Shown here piece by piece: positions 1-6,649 of a DNA stretch of 20,558 nt. Position 1 is the stretch's first letter. Each line of letters starts with the position of its first letter. The position numbers and the translations under genes are program-made. Source of the stretch: Firmicutes bacterium UBA993 (GTDB lineage Bacteria; Bacillota; Dethiobacteria; DTU022); assembly GCA_002292015.1 (NCBI GenBank), contig DBBD01000101.1:1-20558 (forward strand). The letters are read 5' to 3'. Below the pieces are notes generated by a model that did no database searches, was not told where the DNA came from, and saw only the letters and a program-made list of their open reading frames with translations.

Positions 1-181
1 CAAATCCTCCCAGGCGCACCAGGAGAAAAGGGGTTTCGGGGTTCGTGAATAATTCCGAACCCTTTTGTACTTTAAGAGGAAGGGTTCATAGCGGAGGCGC
101 CGAGAGTGTAGACAATTGCGGTAACAAGTAAAAAGTGACCGGCACGGCTACTTACCTGTTACGGTTAAACTTCACAGTAAT
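1..181. other. Upstream region with alternative hairpins, no gene assigned
   Basis: No gene could be assigned here. Two mutually exclusive stems share one strand: GGGTTCG (39-45) can pair with CGAACCC (56-62), while GAACCCTT (57-64) can pair with AAGGGTTC (80-87). A third stem pairs GTAACA (121-126) and GTAA (128-131) with TTAC (152-155) and TGTTAC (157-162). One plus-strand frame stays open from 3 to 131, but its translation (rich in R, G and S) resembles no protein I know. The stretch could be an untranslated leader or small RNA ending at the terminator at 182-219, or the end of an upstream transcript. I could not match it to a known riboswitch or T-box. Confidence 0.35.
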
Positions 182-219
182 AGACCCTCCCTGGAAATGT
201 CCCGGGGAGGGTCTTGTTT
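182..219 (+). terminator. Intrinsic terminator
   Basis: AGACCCTCCC (182-191) is perfectly complementary to GGGAGGGTCT (205-214), giving a 10-bp GC-rich stem with a 13-nt loop, followed by a T-rich tail (TTGTTT). This is a standard Rho-independent terminator for whatever is transcribed from the left. It could also act as an attenuator of the structured leader before the dehydrogenase gene. Confidence 0.8.
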
Positions 220-232
220 AATGCAGGGTTTC

Positions 233-262
233 CTGATACGGTTATGGTCATATCCATATAAT
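233..262 (+). promoter_or_regulatory. Probable sigma-A promoter for the dehydrogenase gene
   Basis: A perfect -10 box TATAAT lies at 257-262. CTGATA (233-238) matches 4 of 6 bases of the -35 consensus with an 18-nt spacer. Transcription would start near 269, leaving a leader of about 15 nt that just contains the GGGGGAG ribosome binding site. It lies downstream of the terminator at 182-219, so the gene would have its own promoter. Confidence 0.5.
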
Positions 263-284
263 TCAGCAAAGGGGGAGCTTACTT

Positions 285-1283
285 ATGCACAAGGTAACGC
301 TTATCAGGGGGGACGGAATAGGGCCGGAAATTACAGAGGCAACTTTGAGGATAATCGGGGCGGCCGGTGTTAAGATAGACTGGGATGAAGTAATTGCCGG
401 GCAAGAAGCTGAAATTAAGCATGGCATGCCGTTGCCCGCTGAAACCAAAGCGTCGATTGCGCGAAACGGCGTGGCCTTAAAGGGACCTTTGACCACCCAG
501 GTTGGTAAAGGTTTCCGCAGTATCAATGTTGCCCTGCGTCAGGAATTCAATCTTTTTGCCAACTTTCGACCGGTTAAAAGTTTTCATGGCATAAAATCGC
601 TTTTTCAGGATATAGATATTATTGTGATCAGGGAGAATACCGAGGATCTTTATTCCGGCGTTGAACACAAGATCGGCGAAGATGCAGCAGAAAGCATAAA
701 AATTATTACCCGTAAAGCATCTGAAAAAATAGCTGAGTATGCTTTTAACTATGCGGTTCACCATGGCCGGCATAAGGTAACTGCAATTCATAAGGCAAAC
801 ATTATGAAGTTAAGCGATGGTCTTTTTCTAGAATCGGTTAAAACTGTTGCTGAACGCTATCCGCAAATTGACTGTAATGACCTGATCGTCGATAATGCCG
901 CGATGCAGCTGGTTTTAAACCCCTACCAGTTTGATATCATCCTGGCTCCCAACTTGTACGGCGATATTTTATCGGATCTCTGTGCCGGTTTGATCGGGGG
1001 TCTTGGCTTAACACCCGGCGCTAACATTGGGGACGGAGTTTCTATCTTTGAACCGGTTCACGGCAGCGCTCCCGACCTGGCCGGTAAAAAAGTGGCCAAT
1101 CCGACTGCAATGATCCTCTCGGCAATATATTTGCTGAGGTATTTGGGTGAAGCAAAGGCTGCCGGCCGGATAGAAAAAGCGCTTGCTGCTATAATCCGGG
1201 AAGGACATTTTATCACTCCCGATCTAAATGGCAAAAGCAGCACAATGGAAATGGCTGAAGCGATTATTATGCGTATGGAATAA
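285..1283 (+). CDS. icd: NAD-type isocitrate dehydrogenase (isocitrate/isopropylmalate dehydrogenase family)
   Basis: This 332-residue beta-decarboxylating dehydrogenase most likely converts isocitrate to 2-oxoglutarate and CO2 in the cytoplasm. The substrate loop reads RSINVALRQ, so Ser79 and Asn81 match the isocitrate-binding Ser/Asn pair of E. coli Icd rather than an isopropylmalate loop. RENTEDLYSGVE (116-127) is the family signature. Lys170, Asp227 and Asp231 fit the catalytic and metal-binding residues. In HGSAPDLAG (259-267) an Asp sits where NADP enzymes carry Lys, which points to NAD. The length suits the short NAD-IDH/IPMDH group. The ATG is preceded by GGGGGAG at 271-277. It likely supplies 2-oxoglutarate for glutamate synthesis in an incomplete TCA cycle (inference). 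Homoisocitrate or isopropylmalate dehydrogenase is the less likely alternative. Confidence 0.85.
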   Translation: MHKVTLIRGDGIGPEITEATLRIIGAAGVKIDWDEVIAGQEAEIKHGMPLPAETKASIARNGVALKGPLTTQVGKGFRSINVALRQEFNLFANFRPVKSFHGIKSLFQDIDIIVIRENTEDLYSGVEHKIGEDAAESIKIITRKASEKIAEYAFNYAVHHGRHKVTAIHKANIMKLSDGLFLESVKTVAERYPQIDCNDLIVDNAAMQLVLNPYQFDIILAPNLYGDILSDLCAGLIGGLGLTPGANIGDGVSIFEPVHGSAPDLAGKKVANPTAMILSAIYLLRYLGEAKAAGRIEKALAAIIREGHFITPDLNGKSSTMEMAEAIIMRME

Positions 1284-1398
1284 GTTGGCTAGAAGAAGGG
1301 TAAAAATGGAAATCAGGCCGGAGTGCGGTGCATAATCAGGCTGATATTTTGAAGGTGCGCCGATCCAAATTACTTACAAGAGCAGGAGGTTAAATTTG

Positions 1399-2322
1399 AT
1401 GAAAATAGCGCGTAACGTTACCGAGCTAATCGGGAACACCCCACTGGTTTATTTAAACCGGTTGACCCGGGAATGTGCGGCAGCGGTAGCCGCCAAGTTA
1501 GAGTTTTTTAATCCCGGGGGAAGCGTTAAAGACCGTATCGGCCTGAACATGATCGCGGCCGCCGCGAAAGCGGGGAAGATCGGACCGGATACGGTTATCC
1601 TGGAGCCCACAAGCGGCAATACGGGAATTGCCCTGGCCATGGCCTGCGCAGCCCTGGGCTACCGCTGCACCCTGGTGATGCCGGAAACAATGAGCCTGGA
1701 GCGCAGGACCCTGTTAAAATATCTGGGAGCGGAACTAATTCTGAGCCCGGGGGCGGAAGGGATGAAAGGAGCTGTCCGGATAGCGGAAGAGATGGCGGCG
1801 GCCGATCAACGTTTTTTTATACCGCAGCAGTTTTCGAATCCCGCTAATCCGGAGATCCACCGGTTGACCACGGCCGAGGAAATCTGGCGTGATACCGGCG
1901 GGAAAGTCGATATCCTGATATCCGGGATCGGGACAGGCGGCACACTGACAGGAGTGGCCGGAGTGCTTAAGAGCAGGAAAAAAGAGATTCGGGCGATTGC
2001 GGTGGAACCGGCAGCTTCGCCGGTATTATCGGGCGGCACCCCCGGTCCTCACAAGATCCAGGGTATCGGGGCGGGATTTGTGCCCCAGGTTTTAGATGTG
2101 ACACTGATTGACGAAATTATCACGGTCACCGATGAGTTGGCCCTGGAAACAGCGCGGCAGATCATCAGAGAAGAAGGACTTTTGGTTGGAATTTCTTCCG
2201 GAGCCGCCTGCCAGGCAGCGCTACAGGTGGCCCGCCGTCATGAAAATGAAGGGAAGCTGGTAGTTGTTATTTTTCCGGACTTAGCCGAGCGCTATATCTC
2301 CACCGCCTTGTTTGAAAGTTAA
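1399..2322 (+). CDS. cysK: Cysteine synthase (O-acetylserine sulfhydrylase, PLP-dependent)
   Basis: This enzyme makes L-cysteine from O-acetylserine and sulfide with pyridoxal phosphate. At 307 residues it is full length for CysK. GSVKDR carries the PLP lysine (Lys44), TSGNTG (71-76) is the substrate loop, and GIGTGGT (176-182) binds the cofactor phosphate. The GGTPGPHKIQGIGAGF stretch is typical of CysK, and GISSGA lies near the C-terminus. I chose ATG 1399 because AGGAGGT (1384-1390) sits 8 nt upstream; an in-frame TTG at 1396 would add one residue with a tighter spacing. It lies 115 nt after the dehydrogenase gene with no visible terminator between, so the two may be cotranscribed. A relative using O-phosphoserine or homocysteine cannot be excluded from sequence alone. 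Confidence 0.9.
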   Translation: MKIARNVTELIGNTPLVYLNRLTRECAAAVAAKLEFFNPGGSVKDRIGLNMIAAAAKAGKIGPDTVILEPTSGNTGIALAMACAALGYRCTLVMPETMSLERRTLLKYLGAELILSPGAEGMKGAVRIAEEMAAADQRFFIPQQFSNPANPEIHRLTTAEEIWRDTGGKVDILISGIGTGGTLTGVAGVLKSRKKEIRAIAVEPAASPVLSGGTPGPHKIQGIGAGFVPQVLDVTLIDEIITVTDELALETARQIIREEGLLVGISSGAACQAALQVARRHENEGKLVVVIFPDLAERYISTALFES

Positions 2323-2381
2323 AATGACTAGGGGTTGGGAAAATGACGTACAAGTAGTTGTAGTTTAATCAATGCGGAGAT

Positions 2382-2531
2382 GCTCACAGCCGCATTAGGG
2401 TTGCCGGCGAAGCTGAAAAGGCGTTTGCCTTGGCTATCGAAGAAGGCTGCTACACAACTCCCGGTTTGGGAGGAAAAAGCGGAGGCGTGCAGAAGGACGC
2501 GGCGATTATAGCTATAATGGAAAAAGGTTAG
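2382..2531 (+). pseudogene. 3' remnant of an isocitrate/isopropylmalate dehydrogenase-family gene
   Basis: This frame encodes about 49 residues up to a TAG at 2529-2531, including AGEAEKAFALAIEEG, CYTTPGLGGKSGG and AAIIAIMEKG. These align with the extreme C-terminus of the intact dehydrogenase at 285-1283 (RIEKALAAIIREG, HFITPDLNGKSS, AEAIIMRME). There is no start codon or ribosome binding site in this frame, which is closed upstream by TAG at 2361-2363, and the catalytic domains are missing. It is best read as the tail of a deleted paralogue, either a past tandem copy or a gene lost when the neighbouring protease gene arrived. A functional micro-protein is unlikely. Confidence 0.7.
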
Positions 2532-2547
2532 TCTGCTATAAGGCCGC

Positions 2548-4119
2548 CTAAAAACCGCTGATCAGGCCGAGGGCGAGGCGCATGACCAGGTTAACGTCCC
2601 GGACATCAACTAAACGGTCTTCGTTGACGTCAGCCAGATCGACCAGGTTAGAGGGTAATATTTGTAGCTGCAGCACGTGCCGCTTGACCAGGGTTACATC
2701 ACGGATATTCACCAGCTTGTCGCCGTTCAGGTCTCCCTTAGCGGTAGAGCTCGTCGGAGGAACTTCTCCGGTTGCATTTCGCACCGTAACTTCACTGGTA
2801 GCCGCGGCGGCGCCATCTGCCGTCCTGACTGTAATTGTTGCGCGGCCGCTGCTTTGAGCCGTTACCAGGCCACTTTCGCTTACCGTAGCAACCGCGTTGT
2901 TGCTGCTGGACCAGGTTAAGGGCACTGTTGACAGCGCTGCCGGGATAATGCTGACAATCAGCATCTCGATCGCTCCAACGTCAAGGGTGAGACTGGTTTT
3001 ATCGAGGGCCAGGCGGAATGCTGTTTTGCCGGCAGTTCCCGCTGGTGTCCAGCGCATCCAGCTCTCAATTTGATCCAGGTTTAAGCTGTTCAGGTGCGGG
3101 CCGCCGCTGATGGGCTTGTTTTCAAAAGCAAAAGAATGGATAGCCACCACCCGATAGGTTCCCGCTGCTGGATTGTAGGTAAAAACGGGACTGCCGCTGC
3201 TGCCGCCGCTGGTGAGAGCATCGTAAAAGAGGCAGTAGTCATTTCGGGAGAGCACAGTTCCCGAAGCCCGCCACTGGCCATGGCTGGGTGATCCCCGCAC
3301 GAAGCCGGGGTAGCCGACTACCGCTATTGAGGTTGGCACTTGGTTGAACTGTAAGGGCATAAACGTGTCAATGCCGGCAAAGGGCTGCTCGAAAAAGAGA
3401 GCCCCGTAATCGTAACGGACCAGGTTTTCCTGGTCATTGGTATTTTCAAAACGCAAAAAAGTTTGGTTTACTTCTGTTTTGACCGGTTCTTTGGTGGAGA
3501 AAGGCCGCCGGATTTCCGGCCAGATTGTTTCGTATTGGCCGGGTGAAAAACGAACTCTATTGTGCCAACCGCCAAGTGCGGTAGCGTAGAGGTTGTGGGC
3601 GTTGGTTAATACGGTGTGGGGGCTGACTAAAAAACCGGTGCCGCGTATAAACTGCGATCCAAATTCAACCGTGAGCATCCCAATTGTGTTGTAAGGGTAG
3701 GTTACGCTCAAGCTGTTTTCAATAGCGGAGCGGTTATCGACCAGGCTGCCTGGGACAACCTGGGTTGCAGCCAGGCTGGTCAGGTGCAAGCGCTGTTGTT
3801 CTTCCCATTTTTGCGAAGCGACAAAGAGCGCTTCCATCTCCACGGCGTTGAGCATTTTTTGTTCCGGTTCAAGCAGCAGTACCGAAAGCCGGCGATTTTG
3901 ATCGTCTTCGTATTCAATCCATTTGTGCAGTTTACCGTCGATAATCTGCAGCACAATTTGGGTGGAATGACCAAAGGCCGGGATGTCAAAGGGGCTGTCA
4001 GGGTGGCTGGATTGATTCCCGGCAGCAGTGGGTAGACCCGGAAGATTTAAAAGAGCGACGCAAAATAGTAAAAGCAGCGGGTATTTGCTTAAATACCCTG
4101 ATTTGTTCTTATTGCCCAT
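2548..4119 (-). CDS. Secreted V8-like serine protease with Big_2 and dockerin domains
   Basis: This is a 523-residue exported trypsin-fold protease. Residues 1-34 look like a signal peptide (basic start MGNKNK, hydrophobic core LLLLFCVALL, cleavage near PTAAG). The protease domain spans about 140-355, with His175 in TNAH, Asp237 in YDYG and Ser308 in SGGSSGSP, like glutamyl endopeptidase/V8 enzymes (S1B). A bacterial Ig-like Big_2 domain follows (about 373-447). The C-terminus (about 462-521) is a type I dockerin with two calcium-loop repeats, DLNGDKLVNIRD and DVNEDRLVDVRD. I chose the ATG at 4119 because GGAG sits 5 nt upstream. A longer frame from TTG 4194 would run through the promoter and push the signal peptide inward. 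The partner cohesin and the substrate are unknown. Confidence 0.85.
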   Translation of the reverse strand: MGNKNKSGYLSKYPLLLLFCVALLNLPGLPTAAGNQSSHPDSPFDIPAFGHSTQIVLQIIDGKLHKWIEYEDDQNRRLSVLLLEPEQKMLNAVEMEALFVASQKWEEQQRLHLTSLAATQVVPGSLVDNRSAIENSLSVTYPYNTIGMLTVEFGSQFIRGTGFLVSPHTVLTNAHNLYATALGGWHNRVRFSPGQYETIWPEIRRPFSTKEPVKTEVNQTFLRFENTNDQENLVRYDYGALFFEQPFAGIDTFMPLQFNQVPTSIAVVGYPGFVRGSPSHGQWRASGTVLSRNDYCLFYDALTSGGSSGSPVFTYNPAAGTYRVVAIHSFAFENKPISGGPHLNSLNLDQIESWMRWTPAGTAGKTAFRLALDKTSLTLDVGAIEMLIVSIIPAALSTVPLTWSSSNNAVATVSESGLVTAQSSGRATITVRTADGAAAATSEVTVRNATGEVPPTSSTAKGDLNGDKLVNIRDVTLVKRHVLQLQILPSNLVDLADVNEDRLVDVRDVNLVMRLALGLISGF

Positions 4120-4165
4120 CCTGACTCCCATCTGCCGGAGGCCGTATTTTTGTAGTCGCAGTAAA

Positions 4166-4194
4166 AATATAGCAATATATATAAATATGCGCAA
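4166..4194 (-). promoter_or_regulatory. Probable promoter of the dockerin protease gene
   Basis: Read on the minus strand, TTGCGC (4194-4189) is followed after 17 nt by TATATT (4171-4166), a 5-of-6 match to the -10 consensus. Transcription would begin near 4158, about 40 nt before the chosen ATG. The overlap of these boxes with the longer reading frame supports the shorter protein. Confidence 0.45.
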
Positions 4195-4478
4195 GCGCTT
4201 TTACCGCCTAGTGCAAAATTATTATCGGGATTCGGCAGGTAAAGATTTTATTAGATAGAAAGAGAAAACGCAGCTGTTTGCCAAAAGAACATGTTCCCCA
4301 CTTAAGGGGGCAGAGGTTTCTCATGGAATTAGTGAACGTAGAGGAGATGGAAGTAAAGAGTTATTTCAGTCTTAGCTTTTAGGAAGGATAGGCTTGTGCA
4401 GGAGTAATAATCTATTAATGGGCAATCGGGCCGAGGCTTAAGCGGCTTAAAAGATAATTTAAACAAGCAAGGAGCAGT
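4195..4478. other. Divergent intergenic region between the protease and larE
   Basis: The region holds a perfect 10-bp palindrome GAACATGTTC (4287-4296) followed directly by a small hairpin (CCCC, six bases, GGGG). There is also a 19-codon plus-strand open frame, ATG 4323 to TAG 4380 (MELVNVEEMEVKSYFSLSF), with a weak GAGG upstream, and a tandem GGCTTAA pair at about 4436-4450. The palindrome resembles an operator. The short frame has no recognisable family and may be a leader peptide or chance. No convincing larE promoter was found. Confidence 0.3.
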
Positions 4479-5306
4479 TTGCCAGTGAAAAATGAAACTG
4501 ATGCGAAGGCAAGAAGGTTGGCTGGGATTATTAAATCCTATGGACAGGTTACCCTGGCTTTTTCCGGAGGGGTGGATAGTAGCTTCTTGCTCTTCGAAGC
4601 GCAGAGAATTTTAGGATCCGGGAATGTATTGGCGGTAACGGTGAGCTCGGCCCTTCACCCAGTTACTGAAATAAGGGAGGCAGCCTTAATCGCCCGGCAT
4701 ATTGGTGCCGAACAGCTGGTGCTGCCCCTTGATCTGCTCGCGGTGGCGGAGGTGGCGGAGAATTCCGCCGACCGCTGTTATCATTGTAAAAGAGTGATCT
4801 TCAAAGCTTTAACTGCAGTAGCCGACCGGTATCAGCTAACCACCGTAGTGGACGGAACAAATGCAGACGATGCCGGCGATCACCGGCCGGGGTTGCGGGC
4901 TCTACAGGAATTTGCGATAAGCAGCCCCCTGCTGGAGGCCGGCTTGGGCAAGGCCGAAATCAGGCAGCTGGCGAAAGAAGCCGGTTTGCCGAACTGGAGT
5001 AAGCCGGCCGCTCCCTGCCTGGCTACCCGCTTTTCCACCGGAACCAGGCTTACAAAACGGGTTTTAGAAAAGGTGACAGCAGCAGAATCAACCCTCCGTG
5101 ACCTGCGGTTAGAAGGCAATCTGAGGGTACGGGTACACGGAAATCTGGTGCGGATTGAGGCGGACCCTTTTGTGATGGGTGACTTGGTCGAAATGCGGGA
5201 GAAGATAACAAGCCGCCTCAAAGCGCTGGGTTTTAAGTATATCACCCTCGATCTCGAAGGTTACCGGACTGGCAGTATGCAAAACCTGGATCTTTTAACG
5301 GACTGA
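4479..5306 (+). CDS. larE: LarE-type ATP-dependent sacrificial sulfur transferase
   Basis: LarE adenylates the carboxylate of a pyridinium-biscarboxylate nucleotide and inserts sulfur while building the nickel-pincer nucleotide cofactor of lactate racemase-type enzymes. This 275-residue protein has the PP-loop SGGVDSS (29-35), the RCYHCK motif (Cys100, Cys103), GTNADDAGDHRPG (about 126-138) and KPAAPCLATR. Cys180 in the last motif corresponds to the sacrificial Cys176 of the Lactiplantibacillus plantarum enzyme. No further cysteines follow, so it does not look like the variant type that carries an iron-sulfur cluster. AAGGAG (4469-4474) serves either TTG 4479 (spacing 4) or GTG 4485 (spacing 10). 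No larA, larB or larC lies in the window. Its stop is only 3 nt from the convergent lipoprotein stop. Confidence 0.88.
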   Translation: MPVKNETDAKARRLAGIIKSYGQVTLAFSGGVDSSFLLFEAQRILGSGNVLAVTVSSALHPVTEIREAALIARHIGAEQLVLPLDLLAVAEVAENSADRCYHCKRVIFKALTAVADRYQLTTVVDGTNADDAGDHRPGLRALQEFAISSPLLEAGLGKAEIRQLAKEAGLPNWSKPAAPCLATRFSTGTRLTKRVLEKVTAAESTLRDLRLEGNLRVRVHGNLVRIEADPFVMGDLVEMREKITSRLKALGFKYITLDLEGYRTGSMQNLDLLTD

Positions 5307-5309
5307 TTG

Positions 5310-5606
5310 TTACTCCAGATTCCACCAGCCCTCGTTCTGATCTTTTTCCACTACCCCGTCAATTTCCATTTTTACAGTGTGCTGAAAACCGCTTCCTGCA
5401 GCAGCGATTTGTTTGTCGGATTTAGTCGTTCCTTCACCCGACTCTTCCCCCTCTTCTTCCTCTTCTTCATCCTCTCCTTCTTCTTCCTCTCCAGGTTCCT
5501 CTACCGCCGGCACATCAGGAATAGGGGGGCGTGCGCAGCCGGGCAGAGCAAAAATAACCAAGGCCAAAGCTACCAACAGCAGAGATTTGATTGATTTAAT
5601 CATCAT
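5310..5606 (-). CDS. Small acidic lipoprotein, function unknown
   Basis: The product is a 98-residue predicted lipoprotein. A hydrophobic signal peptide (KSLLLVALALVIFALPG) ends in LPGC, a lipobox with an unusual proline at -2. The mature part begins with a proline-rich stretch, then about 24 residues that are almost all Glu and Gly with one Asp, then a short C-terminal segment ending NEGWWNLE. I recognise no domain. The start is either ATG at 5606 or the adjacent ATG at 5603; AGGAGG sits 5 and 8 nt upstream respectively, and a longer TTG start would overlap that site. The acidic linker may bind cations or hold the C-terminal segment away from the membrane (inference). Confidence 0.7.
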   Translation of the reverse strand: MMIKSIKSLLLVALALVIFALPGCARPPIPDVPAVEEPGEEEEGEDEEEEEEGEESGEGTTKSDKQIAAAGSGFQHTVKMEIDGVVEKDQNEGWWNLE

Positions 5607-5621
5607 GCATACCTCCTGCAA

Positions 5622-5772
5622 CTATTCTATAAACGTCTACGTGAGAATTATAGCATATTTCTGATTACTGTGATCGACCGTCTCCTATAATATATAGTTC
5701 CCCTTTAAAGGGTCGGTGATCGCATTTTTTCGGTATAACCCTTCATAAACATAGTTTAATGGCATGAGCCTG
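5622..5772. other. Intergenic region before the methyltransferase operon
   Basis: No gene was found here. A palindromic CCCTTTAAAGGG (5701-5712) sits between the divergent promoters at 5647-5655 (minus) and 5773-5781 (plus). The rest is AT-rich without a recognisable feature. Confidence 0.35.
5647..5655 (-). promoter_or_regulatory. Extended -10 promoter of the acidic lipoprotein gene
   Basis: On the minus strand the sequence reads TGCTATAAT (5655-5647), a perfect -10 box with the upstream TG of an extended -10 promoter. No good -35 is visible, which is usual for this class. Transcription would begin near 5640, some 35 nt before the start codon. Confidence 0.55.
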
Positions 5773-5781
5773 TGATATAAT
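5773..5781 (+). promoter_or_regulatory. Extended -10 promoter of the mtt-dpp-hydrolase operon
   Basis: TGATATAAT (5773-5781) is a perfect -10 hexamer (TATAAT, 5776-5781) with the TG extension. There is no convincing -35 box. A transcript starting near 5788 would carry a leader of nearly 200 nt before the corrinoid protein gene. Confidence 0.55.
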
Positions 5782-5807
5782 TATCTGAATATGATTATGC
5801 AATTAGT

Positions 5808-5859
5808 GAACCATGGTCACATTGGTTTTACTTTTGCATAAGTGTGGTTCTATTTTTTT
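5808..5859 (+). terminator. Terminator-like hairpin in the operon leader (possible attenuator)
   Basis: GAACCA (5808-5813) pairs with TGGTTC (5845-5850), extended by CAC (5818-5820) with GTG (5842-5844), and is followed at once by TATTTTTTT (5851-5859). It lies between the promoter at 5773-5781 and the start at 5984, so it could stop transcripts early unless an anti-terminator forms. A 14-codon ATG frame (5797-5841, MQLVNHGHIGFTFA) overlaps the upstream arm but has no Shine-Dalgarno site. Confidence 0.45.
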
Positions 5860-5983
5860 GTCTGTCGGTTTTGACTGCCATAAATAAGGGGCCGGGTTCA
5901 GGCCGCCAAATAACTATTCCAGCGAAGTCTATAGAATGTAAAGACCAGGCAAATAACATTTATCATCAACGGAGGGTTATATC

Positions 5984-6631
5984 TTGACGGCAATACTGCA
6001 AAATCTTGCTGCAGCGATCCTCGGCGGCAGTAAAGGCGCAGCCCTTGAGTGGGCTGAGAGGGGTCTTCAGTCAGGAGTTAAGCCGCTGGAGCTGATTAAC
6101 GGCGGTTTAACTGTAGGGCTGGATGAAGTGGGCCGCAAGTTTGAGTGCGGTGAATACTACCTGCCGGATATGATGCTGGCGGCTGAAGCGATGAGCGCTG
6201 TTCTGGAGAAACTCGCACCGCGCTTAGATCAGGATCGAAATGACACTGCGCAGGCGGTTAAAGTGGTGATCGGCACGGTTAAAGGCGATCTGCACTCGAT
6301 CGGCAAGGATATTGTCATAATGATGCTGAAAGCAGCGGGGATGGAGATTTTCGATCTAGGCGTGGATGTTTCTTCCGCCGATTTTGTGTGTTCAGTAGAG
6401 GAAAACAATGCCGATATCCTCGGCATTTCTGCCCTGATGACAACGACAATCCAGGAGCAGAAGAAGATTATCGACCTTTTAGCCGATAAGGGATTGCGTG
6501 AAAAAGTAAAAGTTATTGTTGGCGGAGCGCCCCTGTCTGAGGAATGGGCCCTGAAAATCGGTGCCGATGCGTATGCTGCGGATGCTATCGCCGGAGTGAA
6601 GAAAATCAAGGCGCTGCTGAACCTGGCTTGA
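5984..6631 (+). CDS. Corrinoid methyl-carrier protein, MttC/MtbC family
   Basis: This 215-residue cytoplasmic B12-binding protein accepts a methyl group from its partner methyltransferase and passes it to a second methyltransferase. Residues 1-90 form the helical methionine-synthase-like cap region. The cobalamin domain shows the signature Asp102-x-His104-x-x-Gly107 (GDLHSIG), then Ser149-x-Leu151 and Gly180-Gly181, the classic DxHxxG/SxL/GG set in which His104 is the lower cobalt ligand. TTG 5984 was chosen because GGAGGG (5971-5976) lies 7 nt upstream. The MttB-family gene follows 18 nt later, the usual pairing, so the two should work together. The substrate is set by the partner. Confidence 0.92.
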   Translation: MTAILQNLAAAILGGSKGAALEWAERGLQSGVKPLELINGGLTVGLDEVGRKFECGEYYLPDMMLAAEAMSAVLEKLAPRLDQDRNDTAQAVKVVIGTVKGDLHSIGKDIVIMMLKAAGMEIFDLGVDVSSADFVCSVEENNADILGISALMTTTIQEQKKIIDLLADKGLREKVKVIVGGAPLSEEWALKIGADAYAADAIAGVKKIKALLNLA

Positions 6632-6649
6632 GCGAAAGGAGAAAAGCTA

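Noticed and set aside
263..526. Minus-strand frames opposite the dehydrogenase and other large genes
   Set aside because: They are antisense shadows of well-supported genes, with no ribosome binding site or recognisable motif.
4120..4194. Longer protease start (TTG 4194), adding 25 residues
   Set aside because: It has no ribosome binding site, it overlaps a probable promoter, and it would put the signal peptide inside the protein.
4287..4296. LexA box
   Set aside because: The Bacillus-type LexA site needs GAAC, four bases, GTTC; here only two bases separate the halves.
5759..5775. Sigma-54 promoter (TGGCAT, 5 nt, TGTGA)
   Set aside because: The -12 GC is missing, and a perfect extended -10 sigma-A box overlaps the site.
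5870..5900. TTGACT at 5871-5876 as a -35 box for a second promoter
   Set aside because: No -10-like sequence is found 16-18 nt downstream (GGGTTC or similar).
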